This document shows positions 18,627 to 28,800 of a DNA stretch of 64,000 nt, piece after piece. Source of the DNA: an uncultured Prevotellaceae bacterium (GTDB lineage: Bacteria > Bacteroidota > Bacteroidia > Bacteroidales > Bacteroidaceae); assembly GCA_946404865.1 (NCBI GenBank), contig CAMJFC010000007.1:18297-82296 (forward strand), in the 5' to 3' direction. Each line of letters begins with the position of its first letter. Position 1 is the first letter of the stretch. The notes beneath the pieces are model-generated. The model ran no database searches and was not told the DNA's origin. It saw nothing but the letters and a program-made list of their open reading frames with translations. Position numbers and translations under genes: made by a program.

Positions 18627-20566
18627 AAAAAATCATATTTGCGATATTTGCACTGTTGGCCACAACCGCTGCCATGGCGCAGCACCACGTGGCCGTGACA
18701 GAACGCCCCGCTGCGGGACAGGTACAGGCTGCGGCGCCGGCTGTGTCCGGTCCGCGTCATGCCGAGGGACTCTCCTCTGCACAACGTCCTGTCGGTTACT
18801 GGCCTACCGACAGCATCACACTCACTAATGTGGCTATCGGCGCCTCGGGCACCTATCCCGTGGGTGCCTATATCACCAACAACATGCTGCGCTCCTATGC
18901 CGGGTGCAAGGTGGTGGGCGTGCGCTTTGCCGTGGGTGAGTATATCGGACGTACGCGAGCGTTTATTTACAAGGTGAACAGCGATGGCAACATCACTGAG
19001 GAGCCCGTGACTCAGATGCAACGTGCATACGAGGGATGGAACAATGTGTTCTTCAACGCCGAAAAGGAGTTTGAACTTGATGGCACCGAGGAACTGATTG
19101 TCGGTTATGACTATATCGAGAGCGATGAGATGGTGGCGGCCGACCGGGGTGCCATCTGCACCGTGGGCATGGAAGCCGACGAAGAGGATGAAGGCAAGTT
19201 ACAAGGTACGGAGTTTGTCATCTACGGCAACTTCGGACAGGGTGAGGATTGGTTTTCCATCACCAATACCGGCATGCTCTGCGCACAGCTCATCCTCGAC
19301 GTGAGCTCTCTCCCAGCCAAGGCCATCGACATGAGCTATCTTGATACCGGCTTCCGCTACAAACAGGCAGGTGAGCTCATCGAGATGCTGGCTACGGTGG
19401 CCAATGTGGGACGCGAAGAGGTGAACAACTATGAGCTCTTTTGCCAAATCGACGACCTGGAGCCCACAGTGGTGAGCTCGGAACGCCGGTTGGACGAGGG
19501 CGCCTCAGAGACTTACCAACCTGTGCTGCAAGTGCCTGCCGACATCGCTGTGGGCAAGCATACGGTGCGTGTAGGTGTGAAGTCGATAGAGGGAACGGCA
19601 GTGGCGGCTTCCGCACGCACTGTCTTCGAGCAGCAGTTCTACGTTTATGCCCATCCCTTGACCCGCAACAAAGTGTATGTGGAGCAATATACCGACCAAG
19701 ATGCTGCGGTGGCTAATGACGTCAATGCGGTGTTCAACAGCGCCCTCAGCATGTATCCCAATGCGTGCATGGTCAATATCTATAAACCCGGCAACCCCCT
19801 CGCTATCAGTGAGTCGGCCTATCTCACCAACCTCTATGCCTATACGTTACCCTGTTTCACCAGCAACCGTTCTTACTTCCCGGGTGAGATGTATATTGCC
19901 TACGATGTCAACGACTACTTGCAGATTGGTACACAGAATGTCATCAACTGGCTAGTGCTGCCTGTCATTGACCAAGACTACTCTTTCGCCTCATTTGCCA
20001 CCATCGGGATGAAACCCGCTTACGACCCCGCCACACGACAGCTCACCGTCGAGGTGAACGGCTCGTTGTCGGAGGACGCGCTGCCCATCTATGGCGATCT
20101 GGCGGTGACGTTGATGCTCACCGAAGACGGCGTGACATCCTATCAGCGGTATGTGAATACGCGCACTGGCCGCATCGCCACCAACAACAACTATAAGCAC
20201 AACCATGTGCTGCGGGCTTATATCACGGCTCCCACCGGCGACAAGGTGGAGACGCAAGGCGACACCTATTCGGGCAGTTTCTCCATCACCCTCGATGAGG
20301 CATGGAACCCCGAGAATCTCAACCTCGTGGGCATCGTCACCCGCTATGCCGAGGCCGTCACGGCCGACAACATCAAAGAGATGGATGTGACCAATGCCGA
20401 TGCCATGTCGCTGAAAGCGGTGGTGTCGGGCATCTCGGAACTCTCTAACAACGCCGAAACCTCCGAACCCGCTGAGATGTACAACCTCTCCGGCCAGCGG
20501 GTGAACCGTGGCTACCGTGGCATTGTGGTGGTCAAAGGGAAGAAATACCAATCTATTCAATACTAA
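18623..20566 (+). CDS. Secreted T9SS-tailed protein, possibly Omp28-like
   Basis: A 647-aa protein with signal peptide (MKKIIFAIFALLATTAAMAQ). The N-terminal half (VAIGASGTYPVGAYITNN..., about 55-225) looks like an adhesin beta-sandwich. The middle segment (VYVEQYTDQDAAVANDVNA) loosely resembles the Omp28 family of Porphyromonas, but the usual CxxC is absent, so this is tentative. The tail (MYNLSGQRVNRGYRGIVVV) is a variant sorting motif with YRG in place of GIY, shared with the next two giant proteins. Coupled to the gene before it and 6 nt from the gene after it. Confidence 0.7.
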   Translation: MKKIIFAIFALLATTAAMAQHHVAVTERPAAGQVQAAAPAVSGPRHAEGLSSAQRPVGYWPTDSITLTNVAIGASGTYPVGAYITNNMLRSYAGCKVVGVRFAVGEYIGRTRAFIYKVNSDGNITEEPVTQMQRAYEGWNNVFFNAEKEFELDGTEELIVGYDYIESDEMVAADRGAICTVGMEADEEDEGKLQGTEFVIYGNFGQGEDWFSITNTGMLCAQLILDVSSLPAKAIDMSYLDTGFRYKQAGELIEMLATVANVGREEVNNYELFCQIDDLEPTVVSSERRLDEGASETYQPVLQVPADIAVGKHTVRVGVKSIEGTAVAASARTVFEQQFYVYAHPLTRNKVYVEQYTDQDAAVANDVNAVFNSALSMYPNACMVNIYKPGNPLAISESAYLTNLYAYTLPCFTSNRSYFPGEMYIAYDVNDYLQIGTQNVINWLVLPVIDQDYSFASFATIGMKPAYDPATRQLTVEVNGSLSEDALPIYGDLAVTLMLTEDGVTSYQRYVNTRTGRIATNNNYKHNHVLRAYITAPTGDKVETQGDTYSGSFSITLDEAWNPENLNLVGIVTRYAEAVTADNIKEMDVTNADAMSLKAVVSGISELSNNAETSEPAEMYNLSGQRVNRGYRGIVVVKGKKYQSIQY

Positions 20567-20572
20567 CCTCTT

Positions 20573-23500
20573 ATGAAAAAAGTAAAATTACAACTGTTGA
20601 TGCTGCTCGCCATACTGGGGTATGGCAGGGCACAGGCCGAATATACCGTGGATTTCAACACGGCAATAGCGACCTCGAGCAGCGACTTCAAGGTCGCTTC
20701 CAACTGGCAGCACATCGTTGATGTCGATACCTACTACGACAATAACATGTCGTATTCCTACAGAGAGGACATGGGTATCGACGGCAGCGGCACCTTGCTG
20801 GCCATGAAACAAGAGATGTCTGACTGGGGTTCCACTGGCACTCCCACTTACGACATGCTGGTGACACCTGTTGTCTCAGGCACCGTCACTATCTATGCGT
20901 TTCCCTACTCGGCATCGTCATCGAACAGAGCCTTTGTGGAGTTCTACAGTTTGAACAGCAGTGCTACGGCTCGTGTGGCCAAACTGGGAAGCAAGGAGTG
21001 GACCTCGACAGCCGGCGCTTCCTGGACAGCCGTCACCATCACGGTGTCGGAACCACAACGCATCGGTATCCGGGCACAATACGTCTATTTGGATAATTTC
21101 TATGCCCAAAATGCCGAGATTGTGGCAGAAACCAGTCTGAGTGTCTCGGCGGTGATGAACAGCGACGGACAGACTGGCTACAACGGCACCAATCCCACCT
21201 TCTATCAGCAGGCTGACGGCAATATGTTGGCTGAACTCAAGGTGACGCTGATCAACGACGGCGATGTGGATTTCGTGGCGGGCTCAACACCCAACTACAC
21301 GCTGACACCCGCGTATGCCAGCGCTTCCAATGGTGCCAAAACCTATGTGGAAGAGGCTGCCGTTCCCATCACAGTCGATATTCCTGCAGGACAGTCGAAG
21401 ACCATCGATGTGGCTTTCTCCGTACCCTTCTTGACGGGTTATAAGTTCTGGTTTGTCCGCGAGAACGTCTCCGGCACCACCTCCACATCGTTCCGTTATG
21501 CCACCTCGGTGGCCTACGAACCGAAGTTCGCCTTCCGTGCCGTCGGCACTACCACCGGCCTGACTGGTGCAGAGGCATGGGGTGTCATCTCGGCATCGAC
21601 CACAAAGAACTATGAGATTTACAACAGCGGTACGGCACCGCTCACCGTCAAGAGCATTACCTTGCCCAACGGTTTCACTTCCGACAACGCTCCGACGGAA
21701 CAGTTCGTCGTTCCCGCTGGCGAGAGCCAGGCCATCGACATCACGCAGGATGCGGCTGTCGCAGGACAGTACGCCGGAAACCTTGTCATTGTCTATCTCG
21801 ATAAGAATGGTAACGAGACCACTTACACCCTCGCACTTTCGACCACTGTCATCGCGGCGGGCACATGGTGGGCCGACTTCAACAGCAGCAGGGAGGCTTC
21901 TGTTACCTTCCCCGCTGGGTCTGTGGCCGAGGCTGGCATCCGTCAGGGCACCGTCTATGTGTCGGCTGGCAACTACGATGGTTATCTCTATTCCTATACG
22001 TCAAACAGTTACGCTTCGGAGAACAATAAATTCATCACTCCGTTGCTCCATGCTGATGCCGGCGATGCGCTGACCTTCGAGGCACGACGCGACGAAAGCG
22101 CTTCGGCTACCTACAATGTGAAGGTGTATATCTCGACCGACCGCAAGGATTGGGGCTCGCCCGTCTTGACGGTGAGCGCGGCCGACCTGACAACGGCATT
22201 CCAAAGCTTCACGGTCAACTTCCCCACAGAGGGCAACTACTATGTGGCCTTCGCCGTCTATGGTGTGCGCATCGACAACCTCGTCGGTCTGCAGCAGGTG
22301 GAGGTAGAACACGATATGTATATCAAGAGTGTCAACTGGCCCGACGCCAGCATCAAGAGCGGAACGGCCCAGACCAAACCCATTGTGGATGTGATACCGC
22401 TGACCACCGAGGCAGCCTCTGACTATACCGTGCAGTTCATCTATGGCGACAATGTGGTGGAGGGCACGCCCGTGGCACTGACTGCCAGCAACACCTCCTC
22501 GAGTTCGAAGAGTTTCTCGTTCGCCTACACTCCGGTGGTGGAGCAAACCACGGCGTTCACGGGTGCCAAAGTGGTGTTCACGTTCCAAGACGGCACCACC
22601 ATCGAAACAGAGACCTACGACTTCACCGTCACCAACGAGCCCAAGTTCCACTTCCTCAACAGCATCCCGACAAGCAAGTGGTATGAGCCGACCGACCGCA
22701 GCGAGCCTATCGTCTTCGGCCGCACCAACAAGGAGGAGACGCAGAGTTTCTATTTCTACAACTGGGGCACCGCACCGCTTACCATCAGCGACATCCGTCT
22801 GCCCGAGGGCTTCACCGCCTCTGTCAAGACTCCGCTCACCGTGGCCCCCTTCAATGAGAACAATCTGAGTGCAGCCGCACAGCCTGTGGATATCATCTTC
22901 AATCCTGAAGCACCTGGCGATTATAGTGGTCAACTTGAGGTGGTCTATATCGACGCCACAGGCGAAGAGGCTACGTTTGCCCTACCTGTCAGCGGTACGA
23001 AACTCGACCCAGCCAAGTGGTATGCCAACTTCGATGACAACAAATTCCCTCTGGGCACGACCTATCAGGACAATATGAGCGTCACGTATGTCTCTGAAGA
23101 CAATTATGCCATCGTCTCTTCGGCCACCTCCAAAAACCTCTTCATCACGCCGTTGTTGACTGCCGAGACTGGCGAGACCATGCGGTTCGACGCTAAGCTG
23201 TACAACTCATCGTGGTCGGAAGGTCAGGTGGTGGTCTATGCCGCCGCCACGCGCGACGACCTCATTGACACCGAAGCGGGCAACCGTCAGGAACTGTTCA
23301 GCGTGAATGGTGAACGTGGACTGACTGCTACGATGCAGACCTTTGAGTTCACCATCCCGTCGGCCGGCGACTACTATATCGGTTTCGAAATCAGCAACCG
23401 GGCGTATGTGGATGAGGTGTATGGATTGGAACTTGGCGAGACGGGTTTGGACTTGGCACTCGCCTCGTACAACATCCCGACACAGGGCATGCAGAACATC

Positions 23501-25219
23501 CCCATGACAGCAACATTCAATGTGCGCAACTTCGGTCTTGAAGATGTGGCTGGCGAAGATTATCTCATCCTCGTGGGCATCGGCGATGTGAAGAGCACTG
23601 CAGAGGAGGGTCCTGTGACCTTGAAGATGACTCCGAAACTCTCCGACGACGGCACATCGGTCAGCGTCAGCATACAATCACCGAAAGCAGGCACCTTCCC
23701 CGTTACCATTGCCTTTACCGACACGGAGGGAAACAGCCTCATTGAGGTAGAACAGGATGTGACGTTCACTGAGGAAACGGCAAGCGGAGAATTAGTCATT
23801 GGCAATAAGAAATCAACCAGTAATTATGTCCCGTTCTATGCTACATGGGCAGATGACAGTTCAGGAAAGGCGATGGCCGACTGGATTTATACTCCGGAAC
23901 AGTTGGAAGCTTTTGGCTTGACAAGCGGTGCGACCATTACGCAGATTAAGTTCATCGGAACTCCGGGGGGGCCAAGGACGTTCAACAATCTATCTGTTGA
24001 TGTGTGGATAGCACAAGAGAATGTAAATGATTTTGTTGCCATGTCGCCTGATAAAGAGGCCATGACGCATGTTCAGGTCTATAACGAGGAGACAGTCGTT
24101 TTCACTCAAAATGTTGAACATGAGTTTATCATTGACTTGTCAGAGAATCCTATTGTTTATGATGGCGTCTCCGGCATCCATATCTTTACGAACATCAATG
24201 GACACGGGCAGTATTTAGGAATAGCATTTGACATTGACACGGACTATCCGTATTCTTATTACGCGCATGGTTCGGGCTCTTATAGTTCAGTGGGTGGTAA
24301 ACCTGTGGCTTATTTATCGTTGGCTGTCAACCCTGTCGCTATCGCTGGCACAGTGACCAACGAGTCGGGTGAACCCGTGGCAGACGCTACCGTGACACTT
24401 AAGAGTGCCGATGGCGAAGGTGTGCAGTATGAAGGCACAACCGATGCTGATGGTAAGTTCAACTTCAATGTCATCCAGTCAACGCGCAACTATGATGCGA
24501 CAGTCACTGCCGAGGGCTATGACGAGACAACCGTCGAGAACCTTGATTTTTCTGCGGCTGTGGATGGAGTACTGACGCAGAATTTCACCCTCATGGCCAC
24601 ACCGGCGTTCGTTGAGGTGACCATCTTGGAGGGACGCACGGGCACAACGCTGTCGAGCAAGTATGCGCTCGACCTCTCCGATGTGGAGGGCCTGACTGCC
24701 TACAAGGCGATTGGCAAGGTGACCACCAACGCGGCATATATCATCACCGACGAGGTGAATACCGTCGCTCCTGCCGAGGAGGGTCTCCTCCTGAAGGGTG
24801 CTGCCGGTAAGTATCAGATTCCGGTGGCTAAGGTCGACGAGGCCGATGAGGCAGCCTTTGCCGACAACTTGCTTGAACCTGCCCTTGAGGGTTATACACC
24901 GACCGACGAAGACATCGCTGCTAAGACCGTCTATCTTTATGTGAAGGTGGGCGACGAATGTGGATTCCAACTCGTGACCAACACCTCGCAGACCCTGGCT
25001 GCGGGCAAGGCCTACCTCCGGCTGACGGATGAGTTGGCCGATGCCGCCGCGAAGTATGGCATCACCTTCGAAGAGGGTGGTGTAGTGAACGGCATCGACA
25101 CCGCTGTTTCCGGACAGTTGGATGTCAACGCACCGATGTATAACCTCGCCGGACAGCGAGTGGAGCGTTCCTACCGTGGTGTGGTCATCCAGAATGGCAG
25201 AAAATATGTGAAGCATTGA
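20573..25219 (+). CDS. Giant secreted adhesin-like protein (paralog 1)
   Basis: A 1,548-aa protein. Signal peptide MKKVKLQLLMLLAILG... ends near AQA. The first ~320 residues hold a choice-of-anchor-like module and an Ig-like domain. Repeated 'WYANFDDNKFPLGTTYQ' and 'WWADFNSSREASVTFP' openings mark further jelly rolls. Near 1,075-1,255 is an A/T-rich module (IYTPEQLEAFGL ... IKFIGT) of a type common in Bacteroidales surface proteins. A CarboxypepD_reg-like domain (IAGTVTNESGEPVADATV) and a variant T9SS tail (MYNLAGQRVERSYRGVVI) follow. The protein is a clear paralog of the next giant ORF, with near-identical N-termini. Part of a four-gene run from 16131. Confidence 0.85.
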   Translation: MKKVKLQLLMLLAILGYGRAQAEYTVDFNTAIATSSSDFKVASNWQHIVDVDTYYDNNMSYSYREDMGIDGSGTLLAMKQEMSDWGSTGTPTYDMLVTPVVSGTVTIYAFPYSASSSNRAFVEFYSLNSSATARVAKLGSKEWTSTAGASWTAVTITVSEPQRIGIRAQYVYLDNFYAQNAEIVAETSLSVSAVMNSDGQTGYNGTNPTFYQQADGNMLAELKVTLINDGDVDFVAGSTPNYTLTPAYASASNGAKTYVEEAAVPITVDIPAGQSKTIDVAFSVPFLTGYKFWFVRENVSGTTSTSFRYATSVAYEPKFAFRAVGTTTGLTGAEAWGVISASTTKNYEIYNSGTAPLTVKSITLPNGFTSDNAPTEQFVVPAGESQAIDITQDAAVAGQYAGNLVIVYLDKNGNETTYTLALSTTVIAAGTWWADFNSSREASVTFPAGSVAEAGIRQGTVYVSAGNYDGYLYSYTSNSYASENNKFITPLLHADAGDALTFEARRDESASATYNVKVYISTDRKDWGSPVLTVSAADLTTAFQSFTVNFPTEGNYYVAFAVYGVRIDNLVGLQQVEVEHDMYIKSVNWPDASIKSGTAQTKPIVDVIPLTTEAASDYTVQFIYGDNVVEGTPVALTASNTSSSSKSFSFAYTPVVEQTTAFTGAKVVFTFQDGTTIETETYDFTVTNEPKFHFLNSIPTSKWYEPTDRSEPIVFGRTNKEETQSFYFYNWGTAPLTISDIRLPEGFTASVKTPLTVAPFNENNLSAAAQPVDIIFNPEAPGDYSGQLEVVYIDATGEEATFALPVSGTKLDPAKWYANFDDNKFPLGTTYQDNMSVTYVSEDNYAIVSSATSKNLFITPLLTAETGETMRFDAKLYNSSWSEGQVVVYAAATRDDLIDTEAGNRQELFSVNGERGLTATMQTFEFTIPSAGDYYIGFEISNRAYVDEVYGLELGETGLDLALASYNIPTQGMQNIPMTATFNVRNFGLEDVAGEDYLILVGIGDVKSTAEEGPVTLKMTPKLSDDGTSVSVSIQSPKAGTFPVTIAFTDTEGNSLIEVEQDVTFTEETASGELVIGNKKSTSNYVPFYATWADDSSGKAMADWIYTPEQLEAFGLTSGATITQIKFIGTPGGPRTFNNLSVDVWIAQENVNDFVAMSPDKEAMTHVQVYNEETVVFTQNVEHEFIIDLSENPIVYDGVSGIHIFTNINGHGQYLGIAFDIDTDYPYSYYAHGSGSYSSVGGKPVAYLSLAVNPVAIAGTVTNESGEPVADATVTLKSADGEGVQYEGTTDADGKFNFNVIQSTRNYDATVTAEGYDETTVENLDFSAAVDGVLTQNFTLMATPAFVEVTILEGRTGTTLSSKYALDLSDVEGLTAYKAIGKVTTNAAYIITDEVNTVAPAEEGLLLKGAAGKYQIPVAKVDEADEAAFADNLLEPALEGYTPTDEDIAAKTVYLYVKVGDECGFQLVTNTSQTLAAGKAYLRLTDELADAAAKYGITFEEGGVVNGIDTAVSGQLDVNAPMYNLAGQRVERSYRGVVIQNGRKYVKH

Positions 25220-25239
25220 TCACCTAAAATCGTATTGTC

Positions 25240-25416
25240 ATGAAAACATATATCAGACCTGAGATCAAGTATCTCTCCATCGTTCATGAACAGGCTGTCC
25301 TCTTGGGCTCAGAGAAAGTGTTCGACCCCAATGATGAGTCGGAGGAAACGGCAGAGGAATGCACTATCTTCGACGAGATGAACGTCTATAAGAAGAGTAA
25401 GACGGTGTGGGAATGA
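25240..25416 (+). CDS. Tiny companion peptide (KxYIxPE...VW family), missed by the ORF track
   Basis: A 58-aa ORF below the track's length cut-off. N-terminus MKTYIRPEIKYL, acidic middle (DPNDESEETAEE), C-terminus FDEMNVYKKSKTVWE. It starts 20 nt after the stop of the 1,548-aa protein. It aligns with the 30770 peptide at both ends (K-x-Y-I-x-P-E at the start; FDE...K-[ST]-VW at the end) and less closely with the 3312 peptide. No signal peptide. A very stable hairpin follows 34 nt downstream. Function unknown. Confidence 0.7.
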   Translation: MKTYIRPEIKYLSIVHEQAVLLGSEKVFDPNDESEETAEECTIFDEMNVYKKSKTVWE

Positions 25417-25450
25417 TTACGTTGAACGTTGAAGGTTGAACGTTGAACGT

Positions 25451-25510
25451 GAATCAAGGGGACAGGTACTTTGACCCAATCCTGGGTCAAAGTACCTGTC
25501 CCCTTGATTC
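25451..25510. repeat. Perfect 28-bp hairpin (REP-like)
   Basis: The arms GAATCAAGGGGACAGGTACT... and exact complement (28 bp each) surround a 4-nt loop, ATCC. The sequence style (GGGGACAGGTACTTTGACCC) resembles REP/RAYT-type palindromes seen in many bacteria; that link is from memory. It directly follows the peptide gene and could stop or stabilise the transcript of the upstream operon. Confidence 0.8.
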
Positions 25511-25562
25511 ATTCCTTCATAAAGAAGTGTCAGCGTTTTTTTATCATGGTGAAGAGAATATA

Positions 25563-25720
25563 AAAAAGGAGGAAAAAGGAGGAAAAAGGAGGAAAAAGAA
25601 ATAAAAAGAAATAAAAACGCCCTGTCCCTACATTAAAAATATGTCCTTCTGTTCTTCTGTCAAAAAAGCACGCCCTGTCTCTACATTAAAAATATGTGCT
25701 TCTGTCAAAAATGTGACAAA
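25563..25720. repeat. Purine tandem and 53-bp direct repeats
   Basis: First comes a GGAGGAAAAA tandem run decaying to AAATAAAAAG (25563-25615). Then come two copies of CGCCCTGTCyCTACATTAAAAATATGTsCTTCTGT, starting 53 bp apart (25618 and 25671). Their first half is an arm of the 9168 element. This lies in a 472-bp gap whose only other content is the 28-bp hairpin and the promoter of the next gene. Confidence 0.7.
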
Positions 25721-25763
25721 TTTTAGGGTAAAATGATATTTTTTCAGAAAAATCGGCCAAAAT

Positions 25764-25794
25764 TTTGGCAGTTTGTAAATAAATCGTAACTTTG
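25764..25794 (+). promoter_or_regulatory. Promoter of the 1,616-aa secreted protein
   Basis: -33 TTTG (25764-25767) and -7 TAACTTTG (25787-25794) with 19-bp spacing. They lie 94 nt before the ATG at 25889, so a leader of roughly 85-90 nt is expected. The element shows that paralog 2 is transcribed separately from paralog 1. Confidence 0.7.
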
Positions 25795-25888
25795 CAGGTT
25801 GTTATTTCATCATGTTTCGGCATTTCTTTCGCCAACACAACCCTACGTCTTTACATTATTATTATATATTCACTCAATTCTAACGCTT

Positions 25889-28800
25889 ATGAAACAAGCA
25901 AAATTTCTACTACTGACATTGCTCGCTGTGCTGGGGTATAGCGAAGCAAGGGCCGACTATACCGTGAATTTCAACACGGAAATAGCGACCTCAAGCAGCG
26001 ATTTCAAAGTCGCTTCAAATTGGCAACATATTGTTGACGTAGATACCTACTACGACAATAATATGTCTTATTCATGGAAAGAAAGCGATGGTATCGACAG
26101 TTCGGGCGCATTGCTGGCCATGAAACAAATGAAGAACGATTGGGGCTCTTCTGGCACCGAAACTTACGACATGCTGGTGACACCTGTCGTGTCGGGTACA
26201 GTGACCATTTATGCTTATCCCTATTCGGCTTCTTCCTCTAACAAGGCATTCGTTGAGCTGTACAGCTTGAACAGTGCTGGCACTGCCCGTGATACGAAGT
26301 TAACCAGCCAGGAGTGGACCTCTACTACTGGTGCCGAGTGGACTGCCGTGACGATTGAGGTGTCAGAGCCACAGCGCATCGGTATCCGTGCTCAGTATGT
26401 GTATTTAGACAACTTCTCCGCAACTACTGCTGATATCGTGGCTGAGTCAAGCTTGAGTGTCACCAAAGTGATGGACGAGAACGGAAACGAAAAGTACCAA
26501 GGTACATACCCCATTTTCTATCAGCAGCCTGATGGAAATATGTTGGTGAAACTGAAAGTGGCCTTGTTGAACAATGGTGATGTGGACTTTGTCGCTGGCT
26601 CGACAGAGAATTACACAATTACCTTGGCAAAAGGAACTTCTTCCGCAGCCGATACATATTATGATGATGCGACCGTCGCTATTACAGAGGATTTGGCGGC
26701 TGGCGAGTCCAAAACTATCGATGTGTCATTTACTGTGCCGTACGTGTCTGGTTATTCGTATTGGTATGTTAGGGAGAATGTGACGGGTACCACCTCGTCT
26801 TCGTTCCGCTATGCGAATTCTGCCGCTTACGAACCTAAATTCCTGTTCCGTGAGGCTGGCTCTACTTCAACGTCAAGCCTTACCAATGCCGCTTGGGGTA
26901 CGATTTCCGAATCGACCACGAAGAACTATGAGATTTACAATGACGGTACTGCACCGCTCATTGTTAATAGCATTACGCTGCCCGATGGCTTCACTTCAAC
27001 AGCCATTGACGGTGGTACCAGTGTGAAACTCATTCATAGTGGCTTTGACGATGCAGGTGCTGTGTTCTATGCTTGGACATGGATTGACGGACAAGATGGC
27101 CGTTGGGTGGCTGGAAATGATGATGTCTATGAAGGCCTCGACAATAATGTCATCTTTGTAAGGATGAACCCCAACGGTGCTCCCAGCTGGGATGCTAAAT
27201 GGAATCAGACGGGCAATCTCACGCTGCAAGGTGGCGGCTATGTGTTAGACAGTTATAATGGAGACGAAATGGTGGGTCACTGGGTGGCTGCCATCGTTGA
27301 CGCTAAATCGTCTAAGGCCATCGACATCACGCAGGATGCTGCTCAGACAGGTACATTCAGTGGCGATGTGGTTGTCAAATATATGGACGCCTCCAGTACG
27401 GAGAAGACCCACACCATGTCCATCTCGACTACTGTCATCGGTGCTGGCACATGGTTTGCAGAATTCAATAGTTCTACCTCTGGAAGCGTCACCTTCCCCG
27501 AAGGTTCTTTGGCAGAAAACGGCGTTCGTCAGGGTACTACATACGTGTCATCGGGTAACTACGATGGCTATCTGTATTCTTATACAAGCAGCAGCTATGC
27601 AACCGTCAATAATAAGTTCATCACCCCGAAACTCCATGCCAATGCTGGCGACCAACTGACATTCGACGTGGCTCGGGAAGCAGGAAGTAGCTCTTCATAC
27701 AATTTGAAAGTATATGTATCTACCGACCGTCAGACATGGGGCGAGCCCGTTTATTCGGTGACCGCTGCTGATTTGACAACTGCCTATCAGAACCAGGCTA
27801 TCACGTTTGATACCGAAGGCGATTATTATGTGGCATTTGCTATCTATGGCGTCAAGATTGACAACCTCGTCGGTTTGCAGAAGGTGGATGTGACTCACGA
27901 CCTCTATATCAAGGAGGTGACTTGGCAGGATGCCGAGGTCAACAGCGGTGCTGAGATTTCATCGAAACCCAAAGTGACGATTATCCCGTTGACCAATGAG
28001 ACTGCCGATGCTTATACCGTGAAGTACATCTATGGTGACAACGAGGTTGTTGGCACTCCCGTGGCTCTGACCGCCAGTGCTACGTCAACCAAAGACTTCA
28101 CCTTCACCTTCACACCTGAGGTGGAGAGCACCACGACATTCGAAGGCACCAAGGTGGTGTTCGAGTTTACTGATGGAACCAAGTTCGAGTCTGAGACCTT
28201 CGACTTCACTGTGAAGAATGAGCCGAAGTTCCACTTCGTCAAGACATTGCCGACAAGCAAGTGGTCTGAGCCTTCTGATTACACCACTCCGATTGCTTTT
28301 GGCAAGACCAATCAAGAGGATGCACAGACTTACTACCTGGTCAACTGGGGTTCTGCTCCTCTGAACGTGAAGAGCATCAGTCTGCCTGAGGGTTACACCG
28401 TTTCTGTGGAGACACCACTGACAGTGGGCGCATTCGATGGCACCAATGAGGGCATTGCTGCTGCTTCGCAGAGCTTCGACATCATCTTCTCTGCCACAGA
28501 GACTGGCACATACAGTGGCGACATGGTCATCACCTACGTGAATGGTGCTGGCGAAGACGCTACCTTCACCATCGCAGTCAGTGGTACAAAACTCGACCCG
28601 AACAAGTGGTATGCTAACTTCGATGACAACAAGTGGCCTGCTGGTTCTACCTATCAGAACAATGTGAGTATGACAAATGGTGGTACTTATTCTGCTCCTA
28701 ACTACTATATTTCTTCAAGTAGTACGACGAATAACCTCTTCATCACTCCGAAACTGACGGCTACTGCCGGCGAGAAGATACAGTTTGATGCGAAGTATTA

